A program made the position numbers and the translations under genes. The notes below the pieces were generated by a model that had not been told where the DNA came from, ran no database searches, and worked only from the letters and a program-made list of their open reading frames with translations. Positions 8,362 through 21,464 of a DNA stretch of 64,000 nt are shown here, piece by piece. This stretch comes from Mycolicibacterium neoaurum. Its GTDB lineage: Bacteria > Actinomycetota > Actinomycetes > Mycobacteriales > Mycobacteriaceae. The stretch is taken from positions 1 to 64,000 of the forward strand of contig NZ_JAQIIX010000001.1 of NCBI RefSeq assembly GCF_036946495.1, in the 5' to 3' direction. The stretch's first letter is position 1. Every line of letters begins with the position of its first letter.

Positions 8362-9523
8362 CGGTCAGCGACAAGCGCAGCGGTACCGCGGAGCGTGCCC
8401 TGCTCGTGCTGGAGGACGGCCGGGTGTTCACCGGGACCGCCTTCGGCGCGATCGGACAGACGCTGGGTGAGGCGGTGTTCTCCACCGGCATGTCCGGCTA
8501 TCAGGAGACGCTGACCGACCCGAGCTACCACCGCCAGATCGTGGTCGCCACGGCGCCGCAGATCGGCAACACCGGCTGGAACGGCGAGGACGGCGAAAGC
8601 CACGACGACAAGATCTGGGTCGCCGGCTATGCCATCCGCGATGCCTCACCGCGACCGTCGAGCTGGCGTGCCACCGGCACCCTCGATGATGAGCTGCGGC
8701 GCCAGGGCATCGTCGGGATCGCCGGCATCGACACCCGGGCGGTCGTCCGGCATCTGCGCACGGCCGGCTCGATGAAGGCGGGCATCTTCTCCGGTGCGGC
8801 CCTCGCCGACGCGGGTGATGTGGACACCTTGGTCGACCGGGTGCGCAACCAGCCTTCGATGCTGGGAGCCGATCTGGCCGGCGAGGTGTCCACCGACTCG
8901 CTGTACACGGTGGACCCGGCCGGCGAGCACCGCTTCACGGTCGCCGCGATCGACCTCGGCATCAAGACCAACACCCCGCGCAACTTCGCCAAGCGCGGCA
9001 TCCGCACCCACGTGCTGCCCTCGGCCGCCACGTTCGCCCAGATCGCCGAGCTCAACCCCGATGGTGTGTTCCTGTCCAACGGGCCGGGCGACCCGGCCAC
9101 CGCCGATCACATCGTCGGGGTGACCCGCGAGGTGCTCGGTGCCGGAATCCCGCTGTTCGGTATCTGTTTCGGCAACCAGATCCTGGGCCGCGCGCTGGGA
9201 CGTTCGACCTACAAGATGACCTTCGGCCACCGCGGCATCAACATCCCGGTGATCGACCACGCCACCCGCAGCGTCGCCATCACCGCGCAGAACCACGGCT
9301 TCGCCCTCGAAGGCGAGGCGGGCGAGGAATTCGACACCGATTTCGGCAGGGCGATCGTCAGCCACACCTGCGCCAACGACGGCACCGTCGAGGGCATCAA
9401 GCTCATCGACGGGAGCGCGTTCTCGGTGCAGTACCACCCCGAGGCCGCGGCCGGTCCGCGTGACGCCGAGTACCTGTTCGACCAGTTCATCGACCTGTTG
9501 GGCCGCAAGGCGGGAGAGAAATA

Positions 9524-9524
<1 letters not shown>
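8358..9524 (+). CDS. carA: Carbamoyl-phosphate synthase small (glutaminase) subunit
   Basis: Hydrolyses glutamine and channels ammonia to CarB for carbamoyl phosphate synthesis, which feeds both pyrimidines and arginine. The 388-residue protein has the CarA N-terminal domain (LVLEDGRVFTGTAFGA, FSTGMSGYQETLTDPSY) and a class I glutamine amidotransferase domain. The nucleophile is Cys270 in GICFGNQILG, and the catalytic His-Glu pair is in QYHPEAAAGP. GTG start overlaps the preceding stop by 4 bp; its stop shares one base with the carB ATG. Confidence 0.95.
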
Positions 9525-12867
<3,343 letters not shown>

Positions 12868-12871
<4 letters not shown>

Positions 12872-13668
12872 CCCCGTTCGGGGCACGCCTGGCCCACGCC
12901 GTCGCGGCCAGGGGCGCGCTGTGCCCCGGGATCGACCCGCACCCGGAGCTTTTGACCGCCTGGGGACTGGGCACCGGCATCGACGGGCTGCGGACCTTCA
13001 GCGAAATCTGCGTGCAGGCCTTCGCCGATGTCGCGATCGTCAAACCGCAGGTGGCCTTCTACGAGGCGTACGGCTCGGCAGGCTTCGCGGTCCTTGAGGC
13101 GACCATGGCGGCGCTGCGCGATGCCGGGGTGCTGGTGCTCGCCGACGCCAAGCGCGGTGATATCGGCTCCACCATGGCGGCCTACGCCCAGGCCTGGGCA
13201 GGTGATACCGCGCTGGCCGCCGACGCCGTCACCGCGTCGCCGTATCTGGGCTTCGAGTCCCTGCGCCCATTGCTCGACGTCGCCGCCGCCAACGGCAGGG
13301 GAGTGTTCGTGCTGGCCGCGACGTCGAACCCGGAGGGCGCGGGCCTGCAGGGGGCGCTGGCAGGGGATCGCACGGTGGCACAGACGATCGTCGACGCGGT
13401 GGGTGCGGAGAACCGCCGCACCGGCACGGGGTCGGTGGGTGTGGTGGTGGGTGCCACGTTGGCGCAACCGCCGGATCTGGCGGCGCTGGAGGGGCCGGTG
13501 CTGGCACCGGGAGTCGGCGCACAGGGCGGCCGGGTTCAGGACCTCGGCCGGCTGGGGCCGCGGGTGCTGCCCGCGGTGTCGCGCGAGATCCTGCGCGCCG
13601 GTCCGGACGTCGAGGCGATGCGGGCTGTGGTTTCCGGGCTGCGCGAGCAGCTCACCCAGCTGGCCTGA
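12868..13668 (+). CDS. pyrF: Orotidine 5'-phosphate decarboxylase (type 2)
   Basis: Final step of UMP synthesis. The 266-residue length and the motif LADAKRGDIGSTMAAYA, containing the catalytic Lys/Asp network, fit the longer type 2 family found in mycobacteria rather than the ~230-residue type 1 enzyme. The phosphate-binding end reads LAPGVGAQGG. It overlaps carB by ATGA. Last gene of the pyr operon; a candidate terminator lies about 95 bp downstream. The orotate-forming steps (pyrD, pyrE) are not in this window. Confidence 0.93.
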
Positions 13669-14131
13669 GTGCCCCGTGCGGCCTCCTGGCGTGCCGCTGT
13701 CGCCCCGATCGGGCCGTTGTACGTCTGGGAGGCTGGCTCCGGTGCGACCGTGCCCGCTCGGCGGCGCTACCGACCGGTAGCGCCGGGTGCCCGACACGCC
13801 CGACACGCCATGACCAGCGAAAATTTCTCATTCCATCGCCAGGATCGGCGTTTACCCGGGCTTCGTTGACGCGCGCCGAAACCGGCGCCAACCCCGTTGA
13901 GGTGCGAAAACCCGCGATATGCAGGCACATCGGGCGTGCAGACGGCCGATCGGCAATGCGTCCGACGGGGCGCGGTGTGCTCGGCGCACGCTGTACACGC
14001 TGGTCTTTTGGCCGGATTACCCGGGGGTGGGGTTAGCTTTCGTCAGGATGCGTGGGTACGGTCGTCGTCGCTGGCTGGTTACGTGATCCAGCCGTGATGA
14101 AACAACAGATGGCGAGAGACGGAGGAACCCC
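13669..14131. other. 463-bp intergenic region between pyrF and mihF
   Basis: No convincing gene. In M. tuberculosis PE15 and PPE20 occupy this position; neither is present here. It contains a hairpin at 13763-13784. Ahead of mihF there is a possible promoter: TTGGCC at 14008-14013 and TAGCTT at 14034-14039, with a rather long 20-nt spacer. Short open frames in the region lack ribosome-binding sites and family resemblance. Confidence 0.6.
13763..13784 (+). terminator. Hairpin, candidate terminator of the pyr operon
   Basis: A perfect 10-bp stem with a 2-nt loop: GGCGCTACCG (13763-13772) and CGGTAGCGCC (13775-13784), about 95 bp after the pyrF stop. There is no T-tract, which is common for mycobacterial terminators, so the assignment rests on stem quality and position. 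Confidence 0.45.
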
Positions 14132-14449
14132 GTGGCCCTTCCCCAGTTGACCGACGAACAGCGCGCGGCAGCGTTGGAGAAGGCTGCTGCCGCACGTCGA
14201 GCGCGAGCCGAGCTCAAAGATCGGCTGAAGCGCGGCGGCACCAACCTCAAGCAGGTGCTCACCGATGCCGAGACCGACGAGGTCTTGGGCAAGATGAAGG
14301 TTTCCGCGCTGCTGGAGGCCCTGCCCAAGGTCGGCAAGGTCAAGGCACAGGAGATCATGACCGAGCTGGAGATCGCCCCGACCCGCCGCCTGCGCGGCCT
14401 CGGCGATCGTCAGCGCAAGGCCTTGCTGGAGAAGTTCGACTTCTCCTGA
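14132..14449 (+). CDS. mihF: Mycobacterial integration host factor
   Basis: A 105-residue basic DNA-binding protein of the actinobacterial IHF family, a nucleoid-associated protein not homologous to enterobacterial IHF. The N-terminal half is an Ala/Lys/Arg-rich helix (AALEKAAAARRARAELKDRL). The C-terminal half has the helix-two-turn-helix segment LPKVGKVKAQEIM and ends in APTRRLRGLGDRQRKALLEKF. GTG at 14132 follows a good GGAGG (14121-14125 region). This short start matches the functional 105-residue form; longer annotations in other genomes extend upstream. gmk follows after 8 bp, so the two are likely co-transcribed. Confidence 0.92.
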   Translation: MALPQLTDEQRAAALEKAAAARRARAELKDRLKRGGTNLKQVLTDAETDEVLGKMKVSALLEALPKVGKVKAQEIMTELEIAPTRRLRGLGDRQRKALLEKFDFS

Positions 14450-14457
14450 GCGAACAA

Positions 14458-15036
14458 ATGAATACCGGTGGTGGGCCGGGCAACGCCGCAGTAGTGGTTT
14501 TGTCCGGCCCGTCCGCTGTCGGGAAGTCCACCGTGGTCCGCTGCCTGCGTGACCGGATTCCCGACCTGCATTTCAGCGTGTCCGTGACGACACGTGCGCC
14601 GCGACCCGGCGAGGTCGACGGTGTGGACTACACCTTCGTCTCGCCTGCCGAGTTCCAGCGTCTGATCGACGACGACGAGCTACTCGAATGGGCCGATATC
14701 CACGGCGGTCTGCATCGGTCGGGGACCCCGGCGGCCCCGGTTCGCAGCGCGACGGCCGCCGGCGTGCCGGTTCTGATCGAGGTCGATCTGGCCGGTGCCC
14801 GCGCGGTGAAGGCAGCCATGCCCGAGGCGATCTCGGTCTTCCTGGCCCCGCCCAGTTGGGCGGCGCTGGAGGAGAGACTGACCGGACGGGGCACCGAGAG
14901 CCCGGAGGTACAGGCCCGTCGCCTGGCGACCGCCAGGCAGGAACTCGCGGCCAAGGACGACTTCGACGTGGTGGTTGTCAACAGTCAATTGGAGTCAGCG
15001 TGCTCGGAATTGGTATCCTTGCTGGTGGCCCACTGA
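14458..15036 (+). CDS. gmk: Guanylate kinase
   Basis: Phosphorylates GMP to GDP with ATP. 192 residues; P-loop G17-PSAVGKS24; GMP-binding segments SVTTRAPRPGEVDGVDYTF and ADIHGGLHRSGTP follow as in the family. The latter deviates somewhat from the usual YGTP but keeps the order. Starts 8 bp after mihF and is followed by rpoZ, the standard mycobacterial order. The 3' end may carry the rpoZ promoter. Confidence 0.93.
   Translation: MNTGGGPGNAAVVVLSGPSAVGKSTVVRCLRDRIPDLHFSVSVTTRAPRPGEVDGVDYTFVSPAEFQRLIDDDELLEWADIHGGLHRSGTPAAPVRSATAAGVPVLIEVDLAGARAVKAAMPEAISVFLAPPSWAALEERLTGRGTESPEVQARRLATARQELAAKDDFDVVVVNSQLESACSELVSLLVAH
14989..15019 (+). promoter_or_regulatory. Candidate rpoZ promoter inside the gmk 3' end
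   Basis: TTGGAG at 14989-14994 and TATCCT at 15014-15019 resemble -35 and TANNNT -10 boxes, with a 19-nt spacer. It would give rpoZ and coaBC a transcript independent of gmk with a leader of about 105 nt. Spacing is slightly long, so this is tentative. Confidence 0.4.
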
Positions 15037-15130
15037 GCGATGGCGCCTCGCACCACGCGGCAGCGCTGCGACACAGCCGTCAACTACATTTTCGCTAACG
15101 CCGAATCTTGATTACACCGGGAGATATTTC

Positions 15131-15421
15131 GTGAGCACGCCTGTCGAGAACATCGACGCCGCCAGCGCATACGACACACCGCTGGGCATCACCAATCCGC
15201 CGATCGACGAGCTGCTCGACCGCGCCTCCAGCAAGTACGCGCTGGTCATCTACGCCGCCAAGCGCGCGCGGCAGATCAACGACTACTACAACCAGCTCGG
15301 TGACGGCATCCTGGAGTACGTCGGCCCGCTGGTCGAGCCGGGTCTGCAGGAGAAGCCGCTGTCGATCGCCATGCGCGAGATCCACTCCGACCTGCTCGAG
15401 CACGCCGAGGGCGAGCAGTAA
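15131..15421 (+). CDS. rpoZ: RNA polymerase omega subunit
   Basis: A 96-residue omega subunit that helps fold and hold the beta' subunit. The conserved core is YDTPLGITNPPIDELLDR, then SSKYALVIYAAKRARQIND, as in mycobacteria. The start is GTG at 15131; the longer frame to 14975 runs back into gmk and is unlikely. The N-terminal tail is about 14 residues shorter than in M. tuberculosis. coaBC begins 14 bp after the stop. Confidence 0.92.
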   Translation: MSTPVENIDAASAYDTPLGITNPPIDELLDRASSKYALVIYAAKRARQINDYYNQLGDGILEYVGPLVEPGLQEKPLSIAMREIHSDLLEHAEGEQ

Positions 15422-15435
15422 GGCCCTCCGGCTAC

Positions 15436-16674
15436 ATGGAGCAGAAGCGGATCGTCGTCGGTGTTGCCGGCGGGATTGCCGCCTTCAAGGCGTGCACTGT
15501 CGTGCGCCAGCTCAAAGAGGCCGGCCATTCGGTCCGCGTCGTGCCGACCGAGTCGGCACTGAAATTCATCGGTGCGGCCACCTTCGAGGCGCTGTCCGGC
15601 CAGCCCGTGCACACCGGGGTCTTCGAGAACGTCGACGAGGTGCCCCACGTGCGCATCGGCCAGCAGGCCGATCTCGTGGTGGTCGCCCCCGCCACCGCGG
15701 ATCTGATGGCTCGCGCGGCCGCCGGACGTGCCGACGATCTTCTCACCGGGACTCTGCTCACCGCGCGATGTCCGGTGCTGTTCGCGCCCGCCATGCACAC
15801 CGAGATGTGGTTCCACCCGGCCACCACCGACAACGTCGCCACCCTGCGTCGCCGTGGCAACGTCGTGCTCGAACCCGCATCGGGCCGACTCACCGGCGCC
15901 GACACCGGGCCGGGACGGCTGCCCGAGGCCGAGGAGATCACCACTCTGGCCGGATTGCTGCTCGAGCGCGGTGACGCGCTGCCCTACGACATGACCGGTG
16001 TGAAGGTGCTCGTCACCGCGGGCGGTACCCGTGAACCCCTGGACCCGGTCCGATTCATCGGTAATCGCAGTTCCGGCAAGCAGGGGTATGCCGTCGCCAG
16101 GGTGATGGCCCAGCGGGGCGCTGACGTGACCCTGATCGCCGGGAACACCTCCGGGCTGGCCGACCCCGCCGGCGTCGAGGTCGTGCACATCGGGTCGGCC
16201 GCCCAGCTCGGTGCCGCCGTGACCAAGCTGGCGCCGGAGGCGCACGTGCTGGTGATGGCCGCCGCGGTCGCCGATTTCCGGCCTGCTCAAGTGGCCACGG
16301 CCAAGATCAAGAAGCGCGTCGATGACGACAGCGCGCCCTCGGTGGACCTCGTGCGCAACGATGACGTGCTGGCCGGCGCCGTGCGGGCCAGAGCCGACGG
16401 CCAGCTGCCCAATATGAAGGTCATCGTCGGGTTTGCGGCCGAAACCGGCGACGCCGACGGCGATGTGCTGTTCCATGCGCGGTCCAAACTCAAGCGCAAG
16501 GGCTGCGACCTGCTCGTGGTCAATGCCGTCGGGGAGGGCAAGGCGTTCGAGGTGGACCACAATGATGGCTGGATGCTGTCGGCCGACGGTACCGAAACCG
16601 CGTTGGAGCACGGTTCGAAGACTCTGATGGCAAGCCGTATCGTGGATGCGATCGGAGCGCTCGTACACCGGTGA
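15436..16674 (+). CDS. coaBC: Bifunctional phosphopantothenoylcysteine decarboxylase/phosphopantothenate-cysteine ligase
   Basis: Performs two consecutive steps of coenzyme A synthesis. 412 residues. The N-terminal CoaC domain (1-~185) is an FMN-dependent decarboxylase with GGIAAFKACTVVRQL, APATADLMARAAAGRADDLL and the substrate-clamp APAMHTEMW, where His replaces the usual Asn, as in M. tuberculosis. The C-terminal CoaB domain starts near VLVTAGGTREPLDPVRFIGN and contains AAAVADFRP and the KIKK nucleotide loop (K at about 289). Full length for a mycobacterial Dfp. Confidence 0.95.
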   Translation: MEQKRIVVGVAGGIAAFKACTVVRQLKEAGHSVRVVPTESALKFIGAATFEALSGQPVHTGVFENVDEVPHVRIGQQADLVVVAPATADLMARAAAGRADDLLTGTLLTARCPVLFAPAMHTEMWFHPATTDNVATLRRRGNVVLEPASGRLTGADTGPGRLPEAEEITTLAGLLLERGDALPYDMTGVKVLVTAGGTREPLDPVRFIGNRSSGKQGYAVARVMAQRGADVTLIAGNTSGLADPAGVEVVHIGSAAQLGAAVTKLAPEAHVLVMAAAVADFRPAQVATAKIKKRVDDDSAPSVDLVRNDDVLAGAVRARADGQLPNMKVIVGFAAETGDADGDVLFHARSKLKRKGCDLLVVNAVGEGKAFEVDHNDGWMLSADGTETALEHGSKTLMASRIVDAIGALVHR

Positions 16675-16773
16675 CTTCGCGGTGCAGGTAACGGTTGCGC
16701 CAATCAAGATTTACCTGTTGGCTGCCAATGAGCACACCAATGATTTGTCTGTCTAACTAATGGAGGATGCCAC

Positions 16774-17982
<1,209 letters not shown>

Positions 17983-17998
17983 TCACCTTCTCCGTGAG

Positions 17999-18048
17999 CA
18001 GACGCATGTACCCCCGAATCCGCACGGATTCGGGGGTACATGCGTCTG
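17999..18048. terminator. 24-bp perfect inverted repeat, bidirectional terminator
   Basis: Bases 17999-18022 and 18025-18048 are exact reverse complements with only the dinucleotide CA between them. It lies 17 bp after the metK stop and 11 bp before the stop of the convergent monooxygenase gene, so it can terminate both. There is no T-run. The stem is unusually long and perfect for a bacterial terminator. Confidence 0.8.
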
Positions 18049-18059
18049 GTGGTCGGAGA

Positions 18060-19541
18060 TCAGGCCGTGAACGCGTAGTCCCCGAGCGGGAAGCTCCGGC
18101 TGCGCCACCACGCCTCGGGCGTGCTCGCCGGGCGTAGCGGCACATCGCCGTTGCGATCGAAGTAGTAACTGTTCGCCAACGAGCAGCTGTCCTGCCAGAA
18201 GATCTGCCGGTGCCGTTTGCGCATCATCTCGTCGAAATAGCGCGCATTGGCCTCCTCGCGGACCTCGACCCTGGTGGCGCCGGTCCGGGCCGCCTCCCGC
18301 AGGCACCGCACGATATGGCGGGTCTGTGTCTCGATCAGCGCGAAGTACGACGAGCCGACGTAACCGTAGGGTCCGCAGACGTTGTAGAAGTTCGGGAAGC
18401 CCGGCACGCTGACACCCTCGTAGGCCTGCATGCGGTTTTCGGTCCAGAACTCGGCGAGCGATCGGCCGTCGGCGCCGATCAGCGGGAAGGTTCCCGAATC
18501 GACGTCGAGCACCGCGAAACCCGTTGCCAGTATCAGCACATCGATCTCATGTGCGGTCCCGTCCGAGGTCACCACGGCAGTCGGGGTGACCTCCGCGATG
18601 GGCTCGGTGATCAGGTCGACATTGTCCCGGTTGAATGTGCTCAGGTAGCTATTGTGGAAAGCCGGTCGCTTACATCCCACGGCGTACCGCGGGGTCAGCT
18701 TGTCCCGCAGCACCGGGTCCTTGACCTCGCGGCGTAGATAATTCAGGCCGAGGCGCCGGGTGCCGCCGCTGAGTGGGAACACGCTGTGGTACTGCGCGGT
18801 CAGCGGGAACGTCACCTCGACATAGGCCTGGCTGAGCGCGCGCTGCACGGCGCTGCCGAGCGGTAACCGCATGGCCCAGCGTGCCGGGGCGGGCAGCGGC
18901 ATGTCGAGTTTGGGGAAGCACCAGATCGGTGTTCGCTGAAAAACGTTGAGCTGCTCGACGATCGGGGCGATCTCCGGGATCAGCTGCACCGCGGAGGCGC
19001 CGGTGCCGATCACGGCGACCCGTTTACCGGCCAGGTCGATGCCGTGGTCCCAGCGGGCGGTGTGCATCGTGGTCCCGGCGAAGGTCCCCACCCCGGCGAT
19101 ATCGGGCATCTTGGGCACATTGAGCACGCCGGCGGCATTGATCAGGTGCCGTGCCGTGATGCTGCCACCATCGGTCTGCACGACCCACTGGTTGTTCTCG
19201 GTGTCGAAACGTGCGCCGGTGACCTCGGTGTCGAACCGGATCCGCGGAGTGATCCCATACTTTTCGACACAGTGATCGGCATACGCCTTCAACTCCCGGC
19301 CGGGCGCATAGGTGCGCGACCAATCCGGACTCTGTTCGAACGAGAATTGATAGGAGAACGACGGGATGTCCACGGCGATACCGGGATAGGTGTTCCAGTA
19401 CCAGGTGCCGCCGACCTCGGCGCCGGCCTCCACGATCAGGTAGTCACCCAGCTCCGCTCGGTCCAGGGCGATGGCCGCACCGATACCGGAGAATCCGGCG
19501 CCGATGATCAGCGTATGGATATCCGGTGTCATGGGACTCAC
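18060..19541 (-). CDS. FAD-dependent Baeyer-Villiger-type monooxygenase (Rv1393c-like)
   Basis: A 493-residue flavin monooxygenase. The N-terminal dinucleotide fold is IIGAGFSGIGAAIAL, followed by GGTWYWNTYPGIAVD, typical of cyclohexanone/phenylacetone monooxygenase relatives. A second Rossmann motif, VAVIGTGASAVQLIPEIA, binds NADPH. It probably inserts oxygen into a ketone or oxidises a heteroatom; the substrate is unknown. It is the last gene of a leftward operon behind two esterases (4-bp overlap with lipH), so ester cleavage and ketone oxygenation may belong to one lipid-degradation route. Same genomic place as Rv1393c. Confidence 0.85.
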   Translation of the reverse strand: MSPMTPDIHTLIIGAGFSGIGAAIALDRAELGDYLIVEAGAEVGGTWYWNTYPGIAVDIPSFSYQFSFEQSPDWSRTYAPGRELKAYADHCVEKYGITPRIRFDTEVTGARFDTENNQWVVQTDGGSITARHLINAAGVLNVPKMPDIAGVGTFAGTTMHTARWDHGIDLAGKRVAVIGTGASAVQLIPEIAPIVEQLNVFQRTPIWCFPKLDMPLPAPARWAMRLPLGSAVQRALSQAYVEVTFPLTAQYHSVFPLSGGTRRLGLNYLRREVKDPVLRDKLTPRYAVGCKRPAFHNSYLSTFNRDNVDLITEPIAEVTPTAVVTSDGTAHEIDVLILATGFAVLDVDSGTFPLIGADGRSLAEFWTENRMQAYEGVSVPGFPNFYNVCGPYGYVGSSYFALIETQTRHIVRCLREAARTGATRVEVREEANARYFDEMMRKRHRQIFWQDSCSLANSYYFDRNGDVPLRPASTPEAWWRSRSFPLGDYAFTA

Positions 19542-20494
19542 GGATGGAGCGCGGTTCGCAGTGCGGCGATACCGCGATCGGCGGCCTCGGTCGCCACGGC
19601 CGATGCCAGGGCCAGGCTCACGAAGCCATGAACCAACGTGGGTTCGTTGCTGTGCTGCACCGTGACCCCCGCCGCTGACAGCATCTCGGCGTACTTCGCA
19701 CCGTCGTCGCGTAGCGGATCGTGCTCGGCGGTACCGATATAGGCGGGCGGCAACCCCGCCAGCGATTTGGCGTTGGCCGGTGCCACATCGGTCGGCAGGC
19801 CGGCCGGGTCGTCGAGATCGACCCCGGGCAGATACCAGGTCAGAAAGGCGTTGGTGACATCCCGATTGAGGATGTAGGCGTCGGCGTTCTCGATGAACGA
19901 CGGTGCCGAACGGTCGCCGACGACCACCGGGTACCAGAGCAGCTGGAACACCAGCGGCGGGCCACCGGCATCGCGGGCCCGCAAGGCCATCACCGCCGAG
20001 AGATTCCCACCCGCTGAATCTCCAGCCACGGCAATGCGATTCGGATCGCCGCCGAGTTCCGCAGCGTGCTCACCGACCCATTGCAGAGCGGCCCAGGCAT
20101 CCTCGACCCCGGCGGGGAAGGGATGCTCGGGCGCCAGCCGGTAGTCGACCGACACCACGATGGCTTCGGCGCCCACCGAGTGCGCGCGGGCGACGTGGTC
20201 GTGGGTGTCCAGATCGCCGATCGCCCATCCACCACCGTGGTAGTACACGATGACCGGTAGGTTGTCGTGCTGGTCGACCGGCGGCCAGTAGATCCGGGCC
20301 GGGATGTCCTGCAGCTCACCGGATCCGATGACGCGCTCCTCGATACGCAGCTGCACCAGCATGTTAGGCGGTGGTTTGAGCGCACGGAACTTCTCCCTGG
20401 CGACCTCGACGCCGTCGTCGACGGAGAACGCCAGGGGCACCGCATCGAGCAGTGCCTTGAGATCGGGGTCGACGGCCGGGCGCGCAGAGGTCAT
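19538..20494 (-). CDS. lipH: Alpha/beta-hydrolase esterase, hormone-sensitive lipase family (LipH-like)
   Basis: 318 residues. Oxyanion-hole motif HGGGWAIGD and nucleophile elbow GDSAGGN are the two signatures of the HSL (family IV) esterases; the acid and base are expected in AEHDPLRDDG and TLVHGF near the C-terminus. Likely hydrolyses short-chain esters in the cytoplasm. It sits 4 bp after lipI and overlaps the monooxygenase by 4 bp. The name is based on position and similarity to the M. tuberculosis lipH-lipI pair. Confidence 0.85.
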   Translation of the reverse strand: MTSARPAVDPDLKALLDAVPLAFSVDDGVEVAREKFRALKPPPNMLVQLRIEERVIGSGELQDIPARIYWPPVDQHDNLPVIVYYHGGGWAIGDLDTHDHVARAHSVGAEAIVVSVDYRLAPEHPFPAGVEDAWAALQWVGEHAAELGGDPNRIAVAGDSAGGNLSAVMALRARDAGGPPLVFQLLWYPVVVGDRSAPSFIENADAYILNRDVTNAFLTWYLPGVDLDDPAGLPTDVAPANAKSLAGLPPAYIGTAEHDPLRDDGAKYAEMLSAAGVTVQHSNEPTLVHGFVSLALASAVATEAADRGIAALRTALHP

Positions 20495-20498
20495 GCCG

Positions 20499-21464
20499 TC
20501 AGGCTAACGCGGCCCGCAGCGCGGCGAGGCCGCGATCGACCGCATCGGTGGCGACCGGTACCACCCCGTGATAGCCGAGATAGCCGTGCACCAGGGTTTC
20601 GGCGTTGTGGACCTGTGCGGTCACCCCGGCGTCGGTGAGCAGTTCGCCATAGCGGACGCCGTCATCGCGCAGCGGGTCGTAGCCGGCGACCGCAATATAT
20701 GCCGGTGCGACACCGGCCAGGGACGCCGCGCGGGCAGGAACCAGCGTTGCCGGTGGATTCTTCAGATCGGTACCGCCGGCGTAGAGCACCGAGAAGCCGC
20801 CGACGGCGCCGCGCCCGAGGATCGGCGCGTCGGCGTTCTCGGTGAACGAGGGTAGTGAGGTGTCCCAGGTGGTGGCCGGATACCAGAGCAGCTGCATCCG
20901 CAGGTCCAGTCCGGCGTCGCGGGCCAGCAGGGCGACCACCGCGGCCAGATTTCCGCCGGCGGAATCCCCGGCGACGGCGATGCGGGTGGCGTCGGCGCCC
21001 AGTTCGTCGGCGTGGGCGGCCACCCACTGCGTCACGGCCCAACAGTCGTCGACGGCGGCGGGGTAGGGATGTTCAGGGGCCAGCCGGTAGTCCACCGACA
21101 CCACGACCGCGCCGGCGCCGACGGCGTGCTCGCGTGCGGTGCCGTCATAGGTGTCCAGATCGCCGACCACCCAGCCACCGCCGTGCAGGAACAGCACCAC
21201 CGGCGGGCAGGAGCGAAGCGACCCGGGGATTGATACCGGCGGGCAGGAGTCCTGGGTCGGCGGCCAGTAGATCCGCACCGGGACGCCGGCGATGGTGCGG
21301 TCCTCGGTGCGCAGCTCGGGGTGCACCTCCCGGCGTGGTAACGCGCGGAAGCGCTCGCGGGCGGCCTCGGGGCCACCGTCCATGGTCAATTGGAACGGCA
21401 CCGCTTCCAGTACCTTCTCCAGGATGGGGTCCAAGGCGGGTCTGTCGGTACCGGTTTCAGGCAT
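20499..21464 (-). CDS. lipI: Alpha/beta-hydrolase esterase, hormone-sensitive lipase family (LipI-like)
   Basis: 321 residues, a paralogue of the adjacent LipH. Motifs: HGGGWVVGD, GDSAGGN, AGYDPLRDDG and LVHGY. A short insertion (SCPPVSIPGSLRSCPP) precedes the oxyanion motif and is absent from LipH. The start is taken as ATG at 21464 (MPETG), because a TACGGT -10 box lies 6 nt upstream and the frame beyond it (to 21491) would be inside that promoter. First gene of the lipI-lipH-monooxygenase operon. Its start codon overlaps that of the divergent YhhN gene. Confidence 0.85.
   Translation of the reverse strand: MPETGTDRPALDPILEKVLEAVPFQLTMDGGPEAARERFRALPRREVHPELRTEDRTIAGVPVRIYWPPTQDSCPPVSIPGSLRSCPPVVLFLHGGGWVVGDLDTYDGTAREHAVGAGAVVVSVDYRLAPEHPYPAAVDDCWAVTQWVAAHADELGADATRIAVAGDSAGGNLAAVVALLARDAGLDLRMQLLWYPATTWDTSLPSFTENADAPILGRGAVGGFSVLYAGGTDLKNPPATLVPARAASLAGVAPAYIAVAGYDPLRDDGVRYGELLTDAGVTAQVHNAETLVHGYLGYHGVVPVATDAVDRGLAALRAALA

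Noticed and set aside
16675..16773. SAM riboswitch before metK
   Set aside because: Only 99 bp with no recognisable SAM-I to SAM-IV core.
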